Below are positions 61,777 through 64,000 of a stretch of 64,000 bases of DNA, in pieces. The notes beneath the pieces are model-generated. The model saw nothing but the letters and a program-made list of their open reading frames with translations, made no database searches and was not told the DNA's origin. This stretch comes from Amyelois transitella (taxonomy: Eukaryota; Arthropoda; Insecta; Lepidoptera; Pyralidae), in NCBI RefSeq assembly GCF_032362555.1, contig NC_083526.1:1694001-1758000 (forward strand). Reading direction: 5' to 3'. Each line of letters opens with the position of its first letter. Position 1 is the first letter of the stretch. Position numbers and translations under genes: made by a program.

Positions 61777-62130
61777 TGTACATTCCTCTCTGAAACATTA
61801 TTAGGAAATGTTAAGTTTAAATTTGTGCCATGTGCGCTCACAAAGGTTGCATATAATTAATTAGCATTTAAAAAAAAATAATCATCAACGTCACAATTAA
61901 AATTCCAAAATGACACTAGTGCACAACACGCAAAATTCGTTTTGTCAAACAAAATCACACTGAATAAGTATAAAAATAAAATAAGTGTTATTGTTAATTG
62001 TATCGAAAAATGGGTAGTTTCGATTCGCCTATACCGCTTTCCGAAATCGAGTCGGTTCTAGCTTGGGTAGACTCGTTCAAGTTGTCCAGGTCCAATAAGA
62101 AGATAAACAGGGACTTTTCAGATGCTGGTT
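61777..62130 (+). repeat. 354-bp direct duplication, copy 1
   Basis: Identical, base for base by eye, to 62711-63064 with a constant offset of 934. It contains the 5' flank and first coding exon of the SPEF1-like gene and ends three bases past the proposed exon boundary. Confidence 0.93.
62010..62127 (+). CDS. SPEF1/CLAMP-like calponin-homology protein, first coding exon, copy 1 (partial)
   Basis: The ATG opens 39 codons plus one base. The reading includes LAWVDSFKLSRSNKKINRDF then SDAG, which matches the start of the CH domain in sperm flagellar protein 1 (LYLWVD..PLSR...RDFSDG), a microtubule-binding cilia protein. A donor (G|GTTGAT) follows; if it is not used, TGA stops the frame at once. 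This exon and its 5' flank are identical to the copy at 62944. No further exon of this gene was found in the window. Which copy is used, if both are real, cannot be told. Confidence 0.55.
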
Positions 62131-62221
62131 GATGATGAAAATTTACATCATTATGCATTGTTACATATATAGCTCAGTACTAAATAAGCCAAAAGATATT
62201 GTTTATTTATTCTCCTTTATT

Positions 62222-62476
62222 CTAAATGATAATTTTAAAACAATTATTATTTTTATTTAAGCACAAATTAACTCCACATTGATTACACGAAATTGTGGAA
62301 TAGCCTTTACATTTGGGAAATTTACACCGAAGTGACCTTTCTTTTTTTTATTGTAATTCTTCTTCTAGTAGACTGGTACTAGGGTTTTGTTGTACGCAAT
62401 AGTCATTTATAAAGTTGCCAGCAACAACAAATTTAAACTTTACAGTTTTTGAGTACCTTTTTTTCTTCACTAAATG
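62222..62476 (-). pseudogene. piggyBac-like transposase C-terminal remnant with cysteine-rich domain
   Basis: Reading the minus strand gives KTVKFKFVVAGNFINDYC, then one in-frame stop, then a cysteine-rich segment: RCKFPKCKGYSTISCNQC followed by GVNLCLNKNNNC. Paired cysteines in this arrangement resemble the zinc-binding C-terminus of piggyBac/PGBD-type transposases. Only this end is present, with an internal TAA, so it is a broken fragment. It lies between the two identical SPEF1-like exon copies. Confidence 0.5.
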
Positions 62477-62710
62477 TTATGATTGAAATTTCCATCATCA
62501 TGCAAAGCACCCTGCATTCAAGGTTAAACTTGCAGAATATATTATGAAACATTATTAGCTTAAATGTTTTATAGGAAATACGTCCATAAAGTGGCTAAGA
62601 TAGAAACATTGAATGCATTGTTAGGGTGCAAACAGTGTGTGTGCGAACGAGACGAATGTAATACTTTTTACTCTTTAAATATGTTCTCATGTAAGTGATT
62701 TTTTGTATTT

Positions 62711-63064
62711 TGTACATTCCTCTCTGAAACATTATTAGGAAATGTTAAGTTTAAATTTGTGCCATGTGCGCTCACAAAGGTTGCATATAATTAATTAGCA
62801 TTTAAAAAAAAATAATCATCAACGTCACAATTAAAATTCCAAAATGACACTAGTGCACAACACGCAAAATTCGTTTTGTCAAACAAAATCACACTGAATA
62901 AGTATAAAAATAAAATAAGTGTTATTGTTAATTGTATCGAAAAATGGGTAGTTTCGATTCGCCTATACCGCTTTCCGAAATCGAGTCGGTTCTAGCTTGG
63001 GTAGACTCGTTCAAGTTGTCCAGGTCCAATAAGAAGATAAACAGGGACTTTTCAGATGCTGGTT
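62711..63064 (+). repeat. 354-bp direct duplication, copy 2
   Basis: Second copy of 61777-62130. The 580 bases between the copies hold the piggyBac-like remnant. Confidence 0.93.
62944..63061 (+). CDS. SPEF1/CLAMP-like calponin-homology protein, first coding exon, copy 2 (partial)
   Basis: This exon is identical to copy 1 at 62010, including more than 200 bases of upstream sequence. The donor here is G|GTTCGT. Without splicing the frame runs on for about 22 residues to TAA at 63127. Being the 3'-most copy it is nearer to any downstream exons, which must lie beyond the window. SPEF1-family proteins are usually about 220-240 aa and have several exons. Confidence 0.6.
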
Positions 63065-63642
63065 CGTATTATTTATTTGCTCAACCCTTTGACTGCCTTG
63101 GACATTTTAAGGCGACACCATATTGGTAATAAGGTGTCCAAATTAATAACACTTAAAGAAAAAGCGTTTGGGAAACGGTTACCTAAGCTAGCATTGAAGT
63201 AGCTCGTATTTATTTATTTACTATAGTCACGTCTATATCCCTTGCGGGGTAGACAGATTACTAGGAGATAAGAAAAAAAATCTACTTATAGGAATAAGTG
63301 TTTTGTAAAATGAACTTTTGACTAATCTGTATTTTATGAATTTATAAACTAGTAGATTACTAGTAACTAGATAGTGGGTACTATCTAGATACTAGCAGGT
63401 AAGCTACATTATCTAGGCATCAGAATCCCATCAGCAGTAATGTTACCTTTTGTTCAAACGACAGGTTTGTAATATAGCTGATCAGAGCAAAAAATTCAAT
63501 GCACAAATCACTGTTAACTTCTTTCGCTTCATCCACATTCGTAACTGTTCACGCAAGCTCATCGTATAAGTACATATAATAAAACAATAAAAATATTTTG
63601 TCTTTACATTTAGTATTTTTGACTGAGAGGGCTTAGAAAGTG

Positions 63643-63754
63643 ACAGACAGACAGACAAAAAAATCAAAACAAAAATTTTTGCTTTTTCATTCTAAGAGTC
63701 CCTAGAATGAAAAAGCAAAAATTTTTGTTTTGATTTTTTTGTCTGTCTGTCTGT
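63643..63754. repeat. Perfect inverted repeat, 52-bp arms, 8-nt loop
   Basis: Arms 63643-63694 and 63703-63754 are exactly complementary by eye; loop AGAGTCCC. The arms contain ACAGACAGACAGAC and CAAAAATTTTTG. Confidence 0.95.
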
Positions 63755-63954
63755 ATGTATGATGACGCTTACCTCCGAAAGTACTGAATCGATTTACTTA
63801 AAACTTTCACCGAGTTCGGTCGATCAAAATCGGTTCTCAAAAAAAAAAGTTATCGTCATTTGAATGAACTCAAGGTACCTATGAGTTTGCCTGCAAATAA
63901 GTTTACGCGGAAAAATTCGAAATTTACGCGGACAAAGTCGCGGGCAACAGCTAG
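63721..63954 (+). mobile_element. Helitron-like element, variant
   Basis: Contains TACTGAATCGATTTACTTAA and ends GGACAAAGTCGCGGGCAACA then GCTAG|T. Its 5' side forms one arm of the large hairpin at 63643-63754. Confidence 0.65.
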
Positions 63955-64000
63955 TGTTGATCTAAAATTTGGTTGTTTAATTTTATGTTTGGATTATCCA

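Overview
This window is nuclear DNA from a lepidopteran (moth or butterfly). The evidence is spliced genes with GT-AG introns, an AT-rich background, and several repeat types I recognise from Lepidoptera: short Helitron-like elements ending in GCGGGC..CTAG, a short retroelement with a (TATG)n tail, tRNA-derived SINEs, and RTE-like and jockey-like LINE fragments. The species cannot be named from the sequence.

Four complete protein-coding genes and the start of a fifth can be read. (1) RNA polymerase I second-largest subunit (RPA2/POLR1B), + strand, 20 exons, 9513-31400, 1126 aa. (2) Nop56, core protein of box C/D snoRNPs, - strand, 8 coding exons, 38583-32673, 459 aa. (3) An augmin subunit resembling HAUS6/Dgt6, + strand, 2 exons, 39985-42829, 812 aa. 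(4) A membrane-anchored retinol-dehydrogenase-like short-chain dehydrogenase, - strand, 3 coding exons, 47242-44328, 337 aa. (5) Near the right end, the first coding exon of a SPEF1/CLAMP-like calponin-homology protein, present twice in identical direct copies about 0.93 kb apart. RPA2 and Nop56 are convergent neighbours that both serve ribosome production (rRNA transcription and rRNA methylation). Nop56 and HAUS6 are head-to-head, and HAUS6 and the dehydrogenase are tail-to-tail. I see no operon-like structure.

Layout: 1-9.5 kb is gene-poor and repeat-rich; 9.5-31.4 kb is RPA2 with introns full of repeats; 32.7-38.6 kb is Nop56; 40-42.8 kb is HAUS6; 44.3-47.2 kb is the dehydrogenase, followed by a 31-bp minisatellite (47.3-48.1 kb); 48-61.7 kb is gene-free; 61.8-63.1 kb holds the duplicated SPEF1-like exon around a piggyBac-like remnant.

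The most unusual structure is in RPA2. The 3' ends of four different exons (8, 11, 14 and 19), each with its splice donor and adjoining intron, have been copied in tandem into the following intron. Exon 19 alone has nine extra 142-bp copies. Other signals worth attention are a SINE-like family whose 3' end resembles the 3' end of a LINE in the same window (a probable parasite-host pair), four short fold-back inverted repeats with 3-8 nt loops, a Harbinger-like MITE with near-perfect ends inside an older repeat, and four nearly identical 183-184 bp Helitron-like elements.
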